A stretch of 64,000 nucleotides of DNA from Polia nebulosa (Eukaryota; Arthropoda; Insecta; Lepidoptera; Noctuidae): positions 7,302,216 through 7,366,215 of the forward strand of contig OX589603.1 in the NCBI GenBank assembly GCA_951329385.1, given 5' to 3'. The position numbers and the translations under genes are program-made. The notes under the pieces are model-generated. The model did no database searches. It was not told where the DNA came from and worked only from the letters and a program-made list of their open reading frames with translations. How positions within the stretch are numbered: the first letter of the stretch is position 1; each line of letters opens with the position of its first letter. Shown here in pieces: positions 9,909 through 21,045 of the stretch.

Positions 9909-12816
9909 TCAATCCCACGCCTTTTTGTCCTCAAGAAAGTAATTAATTGTGTAAAAAGCTTTCTGGCATAGCTTACGTTTAATAAATGATTTAAATTTAT
10001 TTATGCTTAGTTCTTGAATTTGGCTAGGAAGTTTATTATAGAAACGTATACATTGACAACTAAACTATTTTTTTCTTGAGCCTGGTTTTTGGTACAATAA
10101 ATTTGTGTTTGTTCCTAGTATTTATGCTATGGATATCACTGTATCTTTTAAACAGATTAATATTTTTATGTGCATACATGAGATTCTCATAAATATATTG
10201 AGAGGGAACAGTCATAATATTAATCTCTTTAAATTTGTCTCTGAGGGAGTGTCTGGGACTTAATTTATAAATTGCACGAATAGCCCTTTTCTGTAAAACA
10301 AAAATTGTCTGAATATCGGCGGCATTTCCCCACAACAGAATGCCGTACGACATCACACTATGAAAATAACTAAAGTATACTAAACGAGCTGTCTCTAAAT
10401 CAGTTAAACCACGAATTTTCCTTACGGCGTATGCTGCAGAGCTAAGTTTTTTGGACAGTTTATCTATATGGGGGCTCCACTGAAGCTGCGCATCCAAAGT
10501 TAAACCTAAGAACACTGTGGAATCCTCGGGTTTCAACTCTTCACCCTTTATTGACACACTAGTGTTCACTTGTATTACATTGGGTAATGTGAACTTTATG
10601 CATTTTGTTTTTTTCTCGTTAAGGAGAAGATTATTGACATTAAACCAGTTAACTACAGTTGAAAGAGCATTATTTACATTATCAACAACCACCTGCTGAC
10701 GTTTGAGTTTAAATAAAAGTGAAGTGTCATCTGCAAACAGCACTATATCATGTTTATCCTTTATGAGGTAAGGCAAGTCGTTGATATAGATTAGAAACAA
10801 AAAAGGACCCAGAATTGAGCCTTGAGGAACCCCCATTCTGACTACAGACCCGGAAGACCTTTTGCCGTTCACATCAACTCTCTGAATCCTATTACTCAAG
10901 TATGAAGTAAGAAGATCCAGAGAGGCGCCCCGGACTCCGTAGTAGTGCAGCTTCCTGATCAATGTATCATGGAGAACGCAATCGAAAGCCTTAGACAAAT
11001 CGCAAAAAATGCCCAACGCATCGCATTTATCTTCCCATGCATTATAAATGTGTCCCAAAAGTTCAACACCAGCATCAGTTGTTGAACGACCCTTTGTGAA
11101 ACCAAACTGTTTGTTGTGTAATAATTTGTGTTTATTAAAATATCTTTGAATTTGATCTAAAATAATTTTCTCAAAAATTTTACTAAAAGTAGGTAGCACT
11201 GATATAGGTCTATAATTAGTAGGGTCTGATGTACTACCCGATTTAAACAATGGTATAATTTTACTATATTTCATTAGATCAGGAAACTCACCACAATCTA
11301 TACAATTATTAAAAATTACGGCTAAAGTAGGTGCTACAATGTCTATAATAGACCTAGCAACGTCAACAGAATTACCCCATAGATCTGCAGTCTTTTTAAC
11401 ATTTAAAGTATTAAAAGTTTTGATTACATCATTACAAGTGACATATTGGAAATAAAATTGGGATTCACAAACTGGAACGTTTTCTTTAAGTAAAATTTCT
11501 GCAGCAGTTGGTGATGAATTTAGAGATTTTGTAGTCGATACGGGAATCTCTGCAAAGAAATTTTCAAATGCCGCGGCGACTTGCGAATCTGATTTAATGA
11601 TACTGTCATCAATAGCAAGGCTGTAATCACTACTTCAGTTGCAAGACCTTCCCGTTTCGCTATTAATAATATCCCAAGTCATTTTAATTACATTACTACT
11701 ATTTTTAATTTTTGAACTTAAGTAGCGAGATTTCGCCAAATAACATACTTTCTTAAATAATTTAGAATAATTCTTAACATATAAATTAAATTCTACAGTG
11801 TTAATATAAGTCCGTTCTTCATACAGCTCATACAGCCGTTTTCTACTTTTATTAATACCAATGGTGGCCCAGTCACTGAAGGAAGTATTGCTATTTACCG
11901 AAATCGTCTTAGGAATAAAAGTAGTATCAAATTGCGTGCAATACATTTTGAAAAAATCATTATAATGTTGATTAGGGTCATCATTAGTTGACAAAAGTGG
12001 GATTTTATTTGAGAGTTTAGTTTTAAATGTTTCCAAGCGACCTTTAGATTTTGGGTTAACAGTGATATCTTTTTTTCGTTTATATTTGTTTATATTTGGT
12101 ATAGTGATCAATAGTCCACTATGATCAGAGTCTAATAAATTAATAATTTTTTTGTGGGTAGGTAAAATATCTGCATAAATATTATCTAGGCAAGATGCAG
12201 TAGTGGGGGTTATTCTAGTAGGCTCCATAAATAGATTTACAAGATTGTATGACTGAAACAAACTTATAATTTTAGTGCTTAGGCTAGAAGTTTCTAACAA
12301 ATTAACGTTGAAGTCGCCACAAACGATGACAGACTTACTAGAGTTACAAATTTTTTGCAACACTTCATCCATTACTTTTTCAAAACAATCATACAATCCT
12401 TTAGGTGGTCTGTACACACTTAGTATAACAAACTGCTCCAATTCAATACAGGCAATTTCAACTGTCTGTTCAACAGAGAGGCTCACAATATCCTTGCGGT
12501 CTTTAAACTTAAGTATATTATTTATGAAAATTAATGAGCCACCATGTATAGCGTTTACTCTGCTGAACGAACTACCAACCTGGTGATTACTATAATTAAA
12601 CATAATCTGGTGGCTTTTAAGCCAATGTTCAGTTATACAAAGAATATCTACATTGTTAAATTTAAGGAATAATTCTATTTCTAAATCCTTGCCCATACAA
12701 CCATAAATATTTTGGTGCACCAGGTTGATACTATTTGTTGATTTTAAAACATTGTTTTCACCATTCTTTAAATAATTGCTAGAGATTGTCTCTGTTGTCT
12801 TAATTTCTAATTTAAA
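9909..12816 (-). pseudogene. CR1/jockey-superfamily LINE ORF2, endonuclease plus reverse transcriptase, broken
   Basis: One frame runs on the minus strand from about 12816. The N-terminal half is an endonuclease/exonuclease/phosphatase domain (ITEHWLKS, VCGDFNVNL, LLDSDHSGLL). The second half is a reverse transcriptase (LSKAFDCVLH, GVPQGSILGP, catalytic FADDTSLLF near 10730). A single in-frame TGA at 11635-11637 splits the frame; sequence on both sides stays in phase for 120 codons. The frame stops at 10060, but the usual C-terminal FYNKLPSQIQEL...DKKAWD continues in another frame to TGA at 9909-9911, so one or two small indels lie near 10035-10070. No ATG occurs before codon 30, and the frame opens just beyond paired TAA codons overlapping the ORF1 end. 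Exact clade (Daphne/CR1-like) is uncertain. Confidence 0.88.
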
Positions 12817-13348
12817 TTATTAATAATGTCAAAATTTGATGCCAAGACATTGGCAGAATTATGAAAAATGTCATTGCATTGCTCAATAGAAGCAATTTGT
12901 TTAGCCAAATTCTTGGCTGTTATACAAAATAAATATGATAGCGACACAGCTATCTGTCTCCTACAATAATTTGAAAGATAGTATCTATCTATATGATTCC
13001 TATCTTTTGTCAAATAAAAACGATTACCAATATAATTGTTAAGGTCAATTAGATGGAATAAGTTATTATTAAATAACAAATTGTGCAATTTTATATTCAT
13101 ATGATATCTAATTTGATTTTCTTCCTGTGGCAAACTTTGGCTATAAGGGAAAGTGAACATCACAATTTTTCTTAAATTAAGGTCAGACAAGGTTCTATAA
13201 TATTGGAGCAATTCTCCTTTGTTCACGGTACCCCTATCACCAACTAAAATTATGAGTATAGTATCCTGGTTAAAATTACATTTTATAATCTCTGATTTGA
13301 TTTGGAATCTATGCTTGCACGATAAACTGTTGCGCGAATAGTCTGCAG
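12807..13348 (-). pseudogene. LINE ORF1, C-terminal part with SGNH-hydrolase-like blocks
   Basis: This frame ends at TAG 12807-12809 and overlaps the opening of ORF2 in another frame. It stays open upstream of the first possible start to about 13348, where homology stops, so the N-terminus is missing. The ILVGDRG segment and a downstream DRNHIDRYYLSNYCRRQI segment resemble blocks III and V (DxxH) of SGNH/GDSL esterases, a domain known in ORF1 of CR1-type LINEs. The GDS serine block would lie in the lost part. A role in RNA or lipid handling during retrotransposition has been proposed for such domains; that is family knowledge, not visible here. Confidence 0.6.
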
Positions 13349-13564
13349 AAGATTTAAAATAAAAGTAAAACCATTTTTTTGGACATCATTTAAAACTCTG
13401 GATTCGTATTCGAATTTTCAAGCACAGAAATACGGCTTTTAATTAAATAGGTAATTAAATACTTCTTACATATGGTTTCAACAAAATACAACTTCGAATA
13501 TTTTCGTCCGCCTGAATTATTTTTGATCGTTTTTCCGGATCCTTGTTTTAGAAAGATTTTATAT
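13349..13564. other. No gene recognised
   Basis: AT-rich sequence between the truncated LINE and MITE-A copy 2. It may include LINE ORF1 remnants, but no coding similarity can be supported. Confidence 0.35.
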
Positions 13565-14029
13565 CGGATGTAAAAAGACAGTTTCCGAAACCGAAAGCCA
13601 CGTATTCTACCCATTATTTGTATATTTTTTTTCCACTAGACCATACCTGGGAATCCACTGATTCTGGAGATATTGAAGGTCAAAATCGCAATTTTTTTTT
13701 TCTTTTTTGGGAAAATGAATTCCAAGTGTTATACTAAACTTTTTTCCAAACAACATTACCTGAAATTTCGAAATTACGCATTTGCAGTTACAAAAACGCA
13801 ATGAATATCAAACGCATCCGACAAGTACCTACGTGGCTTAGAGGAAAGGGGTAGGGTTTAACTCCACTTGCCTGCGTTCGCGTTACATTGCGAGCAATAA
13901 TAAATAAGTTTTATTTTTCATATCTAAAAATAAAAGTCGTTTCCCAGCAATAATTTTTGCGCAAAGCTACTTTGTTAGACGTACAGTGTGCGTAGGTGAT
14001 GGCTATGTGATGTGTCTTTTTACACCCTG
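13565..14029 (+). mobile_element. MITE-A, copy 2
   Basis: A 465-bp TIR element running from CGGATGTAAAAAGACAG to TGTCTTTTTACACCCTG, flanked by TAT/TATA. Internal order matches copies 1 and 3. There is no transposase frame. This copy lacks the tRNA SINE carried by copy 3 and so serves as its empty site. Confidence 0.8.
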
Positions 14030-14419
14030 TATAACTACCCTATCGGATTGCATTTTACTTGCTATTTCAAACGTCCTAGTTCTCGTTACTACCAAAATAG
14101 TATCATTACCACAAAACTTGTCACTACACGTTAATTTATTAGTTTTAATTACATCCACGCTCGTTAGCGACGATCGGTGACGTGTTTACGACATGCGTCA
14201 TCAGCGTCAACCTGTCATAATAATTGATCAATAGGAGTAACCACAAACATTGATGATTTGCTGAATAATGTAATTATTAGAGAACACTAGGTACCTACTT
14301 GGATGTCTTGACCACAAAAATTGATGATTTGTTGAATAAGTTGGCATTTAATAACACAGCTATGTTGGCTTTACTTATAATTATGTAAACAAATCTTAGA
14401 AGTTAAATTTGAAACACTT
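14030..14419. other. No gene recognised
   Basis: A short near-duplication (CACAAA.ATTGATGATTTG.TGAATAA) appears at about 14241-14268 and 14311-14340. Otherwise nothing is recognised. Confidence 0.35.
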
Positions 14420-14600
14420 CCCGGTTTCCAATTATTAAGCTGAAATTTTGCGTACGTGTTTAGTTTGGATGAAAATGCATGGTTAGCTAAGTGACGTCAT
14501 TCTAAATACAATATGGCGGACTTCCAAAGATGGCGGACTAGTTATTTTGTATGTATTCCCATGATATGGGTATCAAACGACAGGGCTTGCTGAAAATTAC
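14420..14600 (+). repeat. Repeat W, copy 2
   Basis: Inverse of the repeat at 5796-6010, with shared AGCTAAGTGACGTCATTC, GATGGCGGAC and CATGATATGGGTATC blocks. Confidence 0.6.
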
Positions 14601-14691
14601 ACGAAAAATAAAGTGTATTTTTTAGTTTTTTTTCATTATAGAAAATGTTATTATTATTGGAGAAACACTTCTCAAGAACACTTACTCTTCT

Positions 14692-14935
14692 AACCAAAGG
14701 AGTATCGTATCTCCCACTAACTGGGTTATGGGCGTGTGGTAGTCAGAAATGCTGCAGAGCATATAATAGCTGAACAGAAATACATCATCTGTGAAAATTT
14801 CAACTGTCTAACTATCACGGTTCATGAGATACAGCCTGGTGACAGACGGACAGACCGAGTCTTAGTTAAAGGAAACGAAAGCGGAGTCTTAGTAATAGTG
14901 TCCCGTTTTTACCCTTTGGATACACAACCCTAAAA
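14692..14935 (+). repeat. 5S-SINE tail fragment fused to GGAACCC repeat
   Basis: At 14692-14750, ACCAAAGGAGTATCGTAT...ACTGGGTTATGG matches the 3' half of the 5S SINE. From 14750 the sequence changes to the CAACAGAAATACATC...CATGAGATACAGCC core of the GGCCAAG repeat and ends in a degenerate ACACAACCCTAAAAAT. Confidence 0.55.
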
Positions 14936-15887
14936 ATTGATAACTGCTGACTGATCTGGCAATTTAGCAAACTGGGTTTAATAGACTCGTCTGTTACCAA
15001 ATGTGAGTATGTCCAGAAGATGATTCACATACTGTAATGCCCCAAGTGCCCATACCTACACATGTACTATGGAGGACCTGATGAACGCTACTGACGCTGC
15101 ATTTAATATGGCCAGCTTCTGGGCCCAAAGCATTCAAAAAGTTTGGAAACTATTGATTCTAAAGAAAAGGAAGAATAACTAAAGGCTTTGTACATCCATC
15201 TGCTAATATCTCTGGTAGTGCAAACGTCTATAGGATTTGAGACCATCAGATAGGCTTCATGCTTGCTTGTCAGCAAATGTTTTTTTTATTTCAGCCTAAG
15301 AATCAGCTTTGCCATTCAACGTGGCAATGCTGCCAGCGTTCTGGGCACTTTTCCCATTTATGCCAATTGTACATATTTTATTTATTAAGTTGTTTATTAG
15401 TTTAGTTTAGTATTTTGTGTTTACTTCTATAACCTAGGTTACTTTTAAAACTCACGCTGTCTATATAAGTATACAGAACGTTCTAATAGTAGACCCAATT
15501 AATGTATTCACACATAACTCATTATTATTCGACAATAACAACATGACATACCTGCATTATGAATTAATTATCTAATATTAAATGCATAATACAACACAGG
15601 CACGTATGGCAGCGGTTTATGATAATAAATCCTCAATATTCAAACAATGGCATGTAATGTCATTTTGTAGGAAGATTTTAGGTCAAGGAAAAAGGTTATA
15701 TGTATTGCGAATCTATTTGCCCTTATTGTAATGGGGTTAACGGTGTGAGTGTGACAATCAGTGCCAAAGCCCTACTTGAGACAATCTGGCACAGACGTGA
15801 AATAAAAGCAAAATTGTGACATGAACCATACGTCGCTCATATTTGTGAGAAACCTATTAGAATTATAAAAAGTAAATCAAATGAGCC
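14936..15887. other. No gene recognised
   Basis: No supported coding frame, RNA gene or recurring repeat. Confidence 0.4.
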
Positions 15888-16347
15888 TTAAGGCGTTATT
15901 AACTGCCAACGACCTTGAGTGGTTGAGCTTGCGTGTTCTGTGCTGAGCTCAGGTAACGCTCCACTCAATAATAGAACTCGCCCATGAAGGAGCGCTGTCC
16001 GAAATTAGACGCATTATTAATTTATTAAACATAAAAAAACAAGTATTATACTAAAACACGTAAACTAAAACATAAATAATTAAATTATATCTAAAATGGT
16101 GAAGGTTTTATAAACATACGCTCTATAGCTTTTGCGTGATTCTCAATTTTTTATCCGCGTTAGACATAACTTTCCAAATTAATTACGCTATGGTATAAAA
16201 TCAATAATTAATTTCAAATATTCACATACCAAATTACAAAGGAAATTGTCTAGAGTAACACATTTTTTTTTTTTCAAAGAAATAAATATAGTCGTTAAGA
16301 CGTGATGTTCAATTAAAATCATTAGAAGTCGTATAACTGCGCCTTAA
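15888..16347 (+). mobile_element. MITE-B, copy 1 (uninterrupted)
   Basis: A 460-bp element from TTAAGGCG to GCGCCTTAA. Internal blocks CGACCTTGAGTGGTT, CTTGCGTGTT, TGAGCTCA, AAGGAGCGCTGTC and GCGTGATTCT recur in the copies at 39908-40089/43467 and 45852-46296. No coding capacity. It is the empty-site reference for the Tc1 insertion at 40090-43466. Confidence 0.75.
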
Positions 16348-16461
16348 TAGTGACAATAAGAAAAGTGCTATTGGACACATTCTTAGTAAAGGCCATTTAT
16401 TAGGTAGTTTAAGATAGAATAAAATTACTTAAAACTCTAATACAATTTAAATTATATTACA

Positions 16462-16546
16462 AATAATTTTATTACCATAGGCTTTAATGGTAATAAAATT
16501 ATTTTCTTATCCTAGTATACATCCCTTGACTATACACTAGGATAAG
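16462..16546. repeat. Twin hairpins
   Basis: First stem: 17 bp perfect, arms 16462-16478 and 16487-16503, 8-nt loop. Second stem: 11 bp, arms 16506-16516 (CTTATCCTAGT) and 16536-16546. The two stems are two bases apart. Confidence 0.8.
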
Positions 16547-16741
16547 ACGAAAAACATAATGGCTACACAAACTACTTTCAATTATGGACCAACCAGTTTG
16601 ATAACAATGGCTGATCAAAAACTAAAAACTGTTCTAACGAATGATTTCTGGCGGCCTTGTCGTTCTTATACCATATAATGTATATATGTTTGTATAGAAT
16701 TAAAATATATTATACGTATTACAGGACTTTTTCTAGTGCGC

Positions 16742-16913
16742 GGCTAAATTCGTAACAGAGTTACCGCGCCCCTGGGTACTCAGGCAAGGAAGGAAAGACT
16801 TTTACTTACTAAAACCCACACCGGTTTTAGTCAATATAAGTCTGACACGCTCTGAGCTCCACCCAGAGCGGTCGCAGTCATAGGATGATTTCCCATAACC
16901 CCAAAAAAAAATC
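16742..16913 (+). mobile_element. R1-clade LINE 3' tail
   Basis: Begins GGCTAAATTCGTAACAGAG, contains GAGTTACCGCGCCCCTGGG and GATGATTTCCCATA, and ends in poly-A. 5' truncated, non-coding, moderately diverged. Confidence 0.7.
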
Positions 16914-17354
16914 TCTTTCTGGTAACGATTGGAATTTCTTGAACTAGCGTCATGACCTCAAGCTTCCAGACCACCTGCCTACATAAAACAATGTTCCCAC
17001 TTTTAAAACTGTTCATATATTTTTTATTTAAGTCATGTTTCTCTATGTGGGTGTATTCTCAAGCGAAAAGGTAGCTTAAACTTATAAAACGTAGATATAA
17101 CTTTAAAAGCAATTAATTGTTTTAAGTTAGTACTTACATATATAATTGCTTTAATAGTTAACTGCGTGATTTTAAGTTACTATGAGCGTGTCATGGCTAA
17201 GATGATAATTAAATAAAATACCTGTGTCCACAACACAACTAAAAGTATAAATATACCTACACATACATAGATTGTATACTTCAACAATGTTAGTAAAATG
17301 TCTATAGATACCAGATACTAGAGATATAATCAATCACGAATGCTTGTCACATTG
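16914..17354. other. No gene recognised
   Basis: AT-rich, nothing supported. Confidence 0.4.
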
Positions 17355-17805
17355 AGGTTTTTTAACCGACTTCAAGAAGAAGGAGGTTATCAATTCGGAT
17401 GTTTGTATTTTTTTTTAAGTATGTTCGGGCAAATTCTGCCATATATTGACGGATTTGCAAAATTCTTTTTTTTCCCGAAAGGGGTTTGTTTCGAAATGGT
17501 CCCATTTAAATTTCATATAAATCTGATGATGGATTTCGGAGACAGACAACAGAACTCTTCAAAAATTGTGACAGCAAATCAACCGCGATTGGTGTGATCG
17601 TATGTATATGAATTGTTAACACAGTTTAATGGGGAAACACAACTAAAAAGTGAAAAAAAGAAACTTTTTAACAAAAAAATAAAACCGACTTCCAAATTGG
17701 AAGTCGGTGTCAAAAAACGAAGACACAAAACCAGAAACACCGACTTCAGAAATTAAAGTTATTTTCAACTTTTTTTGGAAGTCGGTTCTATTTTTTTGTT
17801 AAAAT
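17355..17805. repeat. MITE-P palindromic repeat, copy 2
   Basis: Opens GGTTTTTTAACCGACTTCAA with GAAGGAGGTTATCAATTCGG and closes with an inverted pair: AACCGACTTCC...GAAGTCGGTG, then CACCGACTTC...GGAAGTCGGT (about 17683-17788). The middle reads through as an open frame but encodes nothing recognisable. Confidence 0.75.
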
Positions 17806-17849
17806 TTTTTTTATTAAACGTTATAAAACGTAAAAACTTATAAAATACT

Positions 17850-18066
17850 AAATTCTACCAGAGGCTTCGCCCGAGTGGAATTAGTACCTACTTCCCCCAT
17901 TATAAATTGTAACCTATTGCTATTCCAGACTATAATCTATCTCTGTGCCAAATTTCATGTAGATCCGCTCAGTCGTTCTGGCGTGATTGAGTTGTTACTC
18001 AATCACGTCACGGTTTGTTCACAGCCATATATCCAAACTTTGGTATTTATAATAATAGTAAGTTAT
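17850..18066 (-). mobile_element. Short Helitron-like repeat, tentative
   Basis: On the minus strand it reads ACTATTATTATAAATACC...TTGAGTAACAACTCAATCACGCCAGAACG...GGGCGAAGCCTCTGGTAG. The layout (ATTATAAATGCGAAAG-like start, CGGGCGAAGCCGC-type hairpin near the end) recurs at 20868-21045, 26115-26250, 60600-60770 and 63590-63777. Assignment to Helitrons rests on TC...CTAG ends seen best at 63590-63777. Confidence 0.35.
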
Positions 18067-19206
18067 TAGGATAAAGCTGATTCATTGGGGTCCTCAACTC
18101 TGACGTCTGAGGACTTCAATTTAAGCAAAAGAAATACAACCACTCTTCCTAAAGCACGTGGCTCTGAACGAATCGAACTAAGTGACTACTTCTGGAATTT
18201 ATTATATCAGCTTAAGAGTGCCCTGAACCCCCTTCATAATTATAATTGACATTAGTCCGAAATGATTAGCACAACGAGGAAATACCAACCTAATAACGAT
18301 AAACATTCCTCTTTGAATCACAAGTAATTAAGAATATCTTTGAACTCCGACTAATCAAGTTATCGGACAATACAGGTTACCAATTATTCCTAAAAACCTA
18401 AAATAATAATTCTTTATAGGCATACAAAATAAAATAAACAAAAGTAGTGAGGCTCTTACTCCGGTGCTACGTATAGTATAGCTGTATTACAGGAGCCAGT
18501 ATCTTCTCCCAATTATATGAATCGATGTTTATGCAATAAAAAATAATCGAAGGCACTTACAAAATAAAATGGAGTTAAAAATTTAAATCGAATAACAAAA
18601 AAATAAATAAAATAAAAATAGAAATATGACTTATGTACAAATAACAGTTTTTTTTTCATAAAATTTCTTTTTGTACCCTTATCATATTTAATTAATTATT
18701 TAATATCTCTCAAAATACGTAGGTAACATACAAAAGTGGTATTGGTATAATTTTGTTTCAACTGAACTAAATAACATACAAAACTGAAAATGTCTCGCTT
18801 TTTTTAAAACTACTTACTGTTTAGTAGAGCCATAGATTTTACAGCCACAAATATATTAATATTCAAATAATTGAATTCCATAGTGTTTTTATTGCATAAC
18901 TTACATATGGGCTTATATCTTAGTACAATAATGGACCTTGTTGGACCACCACATACATATAGGTACACGTGATAAGTCCAGCTAATTATCACACAAGAAA
19001 GGAACCAACACTGAGCGGTTAAACGAATTAAGTATGTACAGAAAGACCCATCACGTCATGAATCATTCTTGATTAAGAATTTCTTCGTGCCCTCTCTGAT
19101 TCAATTAACCAGGAAAAGAGGCACGTGTAAGAAATTGGGACGGTATTAGAGCATACATTTTCAATATATAAATTTTAATGGTTATTGTAACGATAGAAGA
19201 GTAAGG
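18067..19206. other. No gene recognised
   Basis: AT-rich sequence without a supported feature. Confidence 0.45.
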
Positions 19207-19450
19207 ACTATGCTGATGCCGGAGATATTGACGGGGTCCGCATGGATTTATGCAGGCCAACACCTAGCCAGGGGAGCGTGATGAAATGCGCAAGCACTCC
19301 AGCACCCCGGCCTAAGGTACGAGCAGAACGCCGTGTGGTTTTAGTCAGTAAGAGTCTGACAGATCCATCCACCGACCCCAGGATTGAGGACATCCATGAG
19401 GATTTCCACACTATAAAAGAAAATGTAGTCAGAAGACAGATAGGCTCGCG
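19207..19450 (-). mobile_element. Repeat T (LINE tail-like), reverse copy
   Basis: The complement contains GGAAATCCTCATGGATGTCC, GATCTGTCAGACTCTTACTG and ACTAAAACC in the same order as copies at 32440-32620 and 32930-33142. An open frame on the plus strand reads through but resembles no known protein. Confidence 0.5.
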
Positions 19451-19485
19451 TTTGACCTCTACCTCACCCGATGCTGTGGTCAACT

Positions 19486-19625
19486 ACGAAGAACGCTTGC
19501 CAAGAGGTATGGTGTTGTGTTACCAAGTTACTGGGTTCTGGAGGTCAGATAGGCTGTGGCTCCATGTAAATTAGTGGTACTCAGCTGCATCAGGTTAGCC
19601 TGGAAGCCGGTCTTAAAATAGTTAG
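19486..19625 (+). mobile_element. 5S SINE, 3' part only
   Basis: GTTACCAAGTTACTGGGTTC, GGAGGTCAGATAGGC, GCTCCATGTAAA and TCAGCTGCATCAGGTTAGCC match the SINE body and tail. The 5S-like head is missing. Confidence 0.65.
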
Positions 19626-19679
19626 GGGAAGGACTCTGTTGATGTATTTGTTTTAACATCTATAAGAGTAGGGGTTTCA

Positions 19680-19838
19680 CTGAAGAAACGATAGATGGAC
19701 TGTATGGCAAAAAAGAAGAAGAGAACTGAGATGACGACTAATAAAAAGATATAGAAGTATGAGGAAGAGTTGTTGCGCCGACCCCAAACGCCTTGGGTTC
19801 AGAAACAGAGAATATTAATGAAATATGATGACGATTAA
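19680..19838 (+). pseudogene. RTE LINE C-terminal scrap and 3' end
   Basis: A decayed frame (MDC...KYEEELLRR) resembles the end of the RTE protein at 20147-20565, followed by TGCGCCGACCCCAAACGCCTTGGG and ATGATGACG. The short 3' UTR beginning CGCCGACCCCAA matters because the 5S SINE shares it. Confidence 0.5.
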
Positions 19839-19839
19839 G

Positions 19840-20106
19840 AGAAGTGGTGGCCTAGTGGTAATGTCTCCGACTTACGCATAGGTCTTGGATTAGAACGCTG
19901 TCAGGCACTTGTTGTAAATTACATTTCATCATCACTACTCTCAAAACGGTGAAGGCAAATATCGTGACGGAACCACCATGTCCTAGATTCAACAAAATCG
20001 AAGACATGTGTCATCCACCAACCCGCACTGGGCCCGCATGGTGGATTAAGGCCCATTCCTCACAGAGAAGAGGCCTATGTCCCAGCAGTGGAAACATTAA
20101 AAGGAT
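19840..20106 (+). mobile_element. tRNA-derived SINE, family 2
   Basis: A pol III A-box-like TGGCCTAGTGG lies at 19848-19858, with a degenerate B-box-like segment about 45 bp on. The body contains CATCCACCAACCCGCA, GGGCCCGCATGGTGGATTA and GAGGCCTATGTCCCAGCAG. The same body forms the target of the 5S SINE insertion at 37387-37735. Confidence 0.6.
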
Positions 20107-20565
20107 GAATATCATCATCTCATCATCTTCCTGCCCTTATCCCATGTTACTTGGGGTCGGCGCAACACGTTTTTTTCTTCCATTCTGTCCTGTCAGCCGT
20201 CACGCTATCACTAACTCCCTTTTCTTTCATATCACTCCTCACACAATCCATCCATACTTTCTTTGGCCTCCCTCTCCCTCTCCTTCCGTCCTCATTTATA
20301 TTCATAACTCTTTTAGTTACATATGTTTCATCCCTCCTCTTCACATGACCATACCAAGATAAGCGGTTCCCTTTCAACTTTTCGGTGACTGGCGCCACTT
20401 TTAAACTACCTCTAATGTACTCATTTCTCACTTAATTCATTCTCGTTACTCCACACATCCATCTCAAAATTCTCATCTCCGCCACATGCAATCTTTTTTC
20501 ATCCGTCTTTTTCACAGCCCAACATTCTGACCCATAGGTACAGTACGATAGCATATTCATATTTT
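20107..20565 (-). pseudogene. RTE reverse transcriptase C-terminus with 3' end, one stop
   Basis: On the minus strand the frame runs from about 20565 (YGSECWAVKK, HVAEMRILRWMCG), meets one in-frame TAA at about 20432, and continues (VRNEYIRGSL, LSWYGHVKRRDE, RGRGRPKKVWMDCV) to the stop near 20147. These are characteristic RTE C-terminal motifs. The 3' UTR is very short: GCCGACCCCAAG, TAACATGGGATAAGGGCAGG, then an ATG-rich tail. No reverse transcriptase catalytic core is present, so the copy is inert. Its 3' end is the closest match in the window to the tail of the 5S SINE. Confidence 0.85.
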
Positions 20566-20867
20566 CAATTTGCGAATTTTCAAGCTGGATATACGCAAAA
20601 ATTATTCAAAAATATACAGCTATGATCGACGTGCATTTTGACGGGTTTCGGTAATCTCATTAGAATTCAGGTCTATAAGTTGGCACGTGTATTGGGTCAC
20701 TCGGAACTACTGGCATTATCTGTGTGAGTACTATGGGTTCTCATAGTTCTGCCGGTGTATTTTTTTAAATATTGCAAGCAAAGTCCTTTTATAACACTAG
20801 TGCCTTAATTGCTTTCAAAAATTAGTAGTTTTCGAACATTATATTGTAATAACAACATAATACTACT
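20566..20867. other. No gene recognised
   Basis: No supported feature. Confidence 0.4.
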
Positions 20868-21045
20868 TCCTACTATAATATTAATGCGAAAGTTTGGATG
20901 CATGTTTGTAACTCAATCACGCCAGAACGGCAGAGCAGGTCTGGATGAAATTTGCAACAGAGGTAGAGTACAGTCTGGAATAGCACATAGGCTATAATTT
21001 CTAGCGGAGGAAGTACTAATTAAACGCGGGCGAAACCGCTGGCAA
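20868..21045 (+). mobile_element. Short Helitron-like repeat, tentative
   Basis: TATAATATTAATGCGAAAG, AACTCAATCACGCCAGAACG, ATAGGCTATAATT and CGCGGGCGAAACCGC in order. Same family as 17850-18066. Confidence 0.4.

Noticed and set aside
9682..9918. Minus-strand 78-codon frame rich in F, I and L as a membrane protein
   Set aside because: It is low-complexity AT-rich LINE 3' UTR. The recognisable ORF2 C-terminus uses another frame and stops at 9909.
19242..19574. Plus-strand 110-codon frame as a gene
   Set aside because: It spans repeat T in reverse and a 5S SINE tail; the composite explains the sequence.
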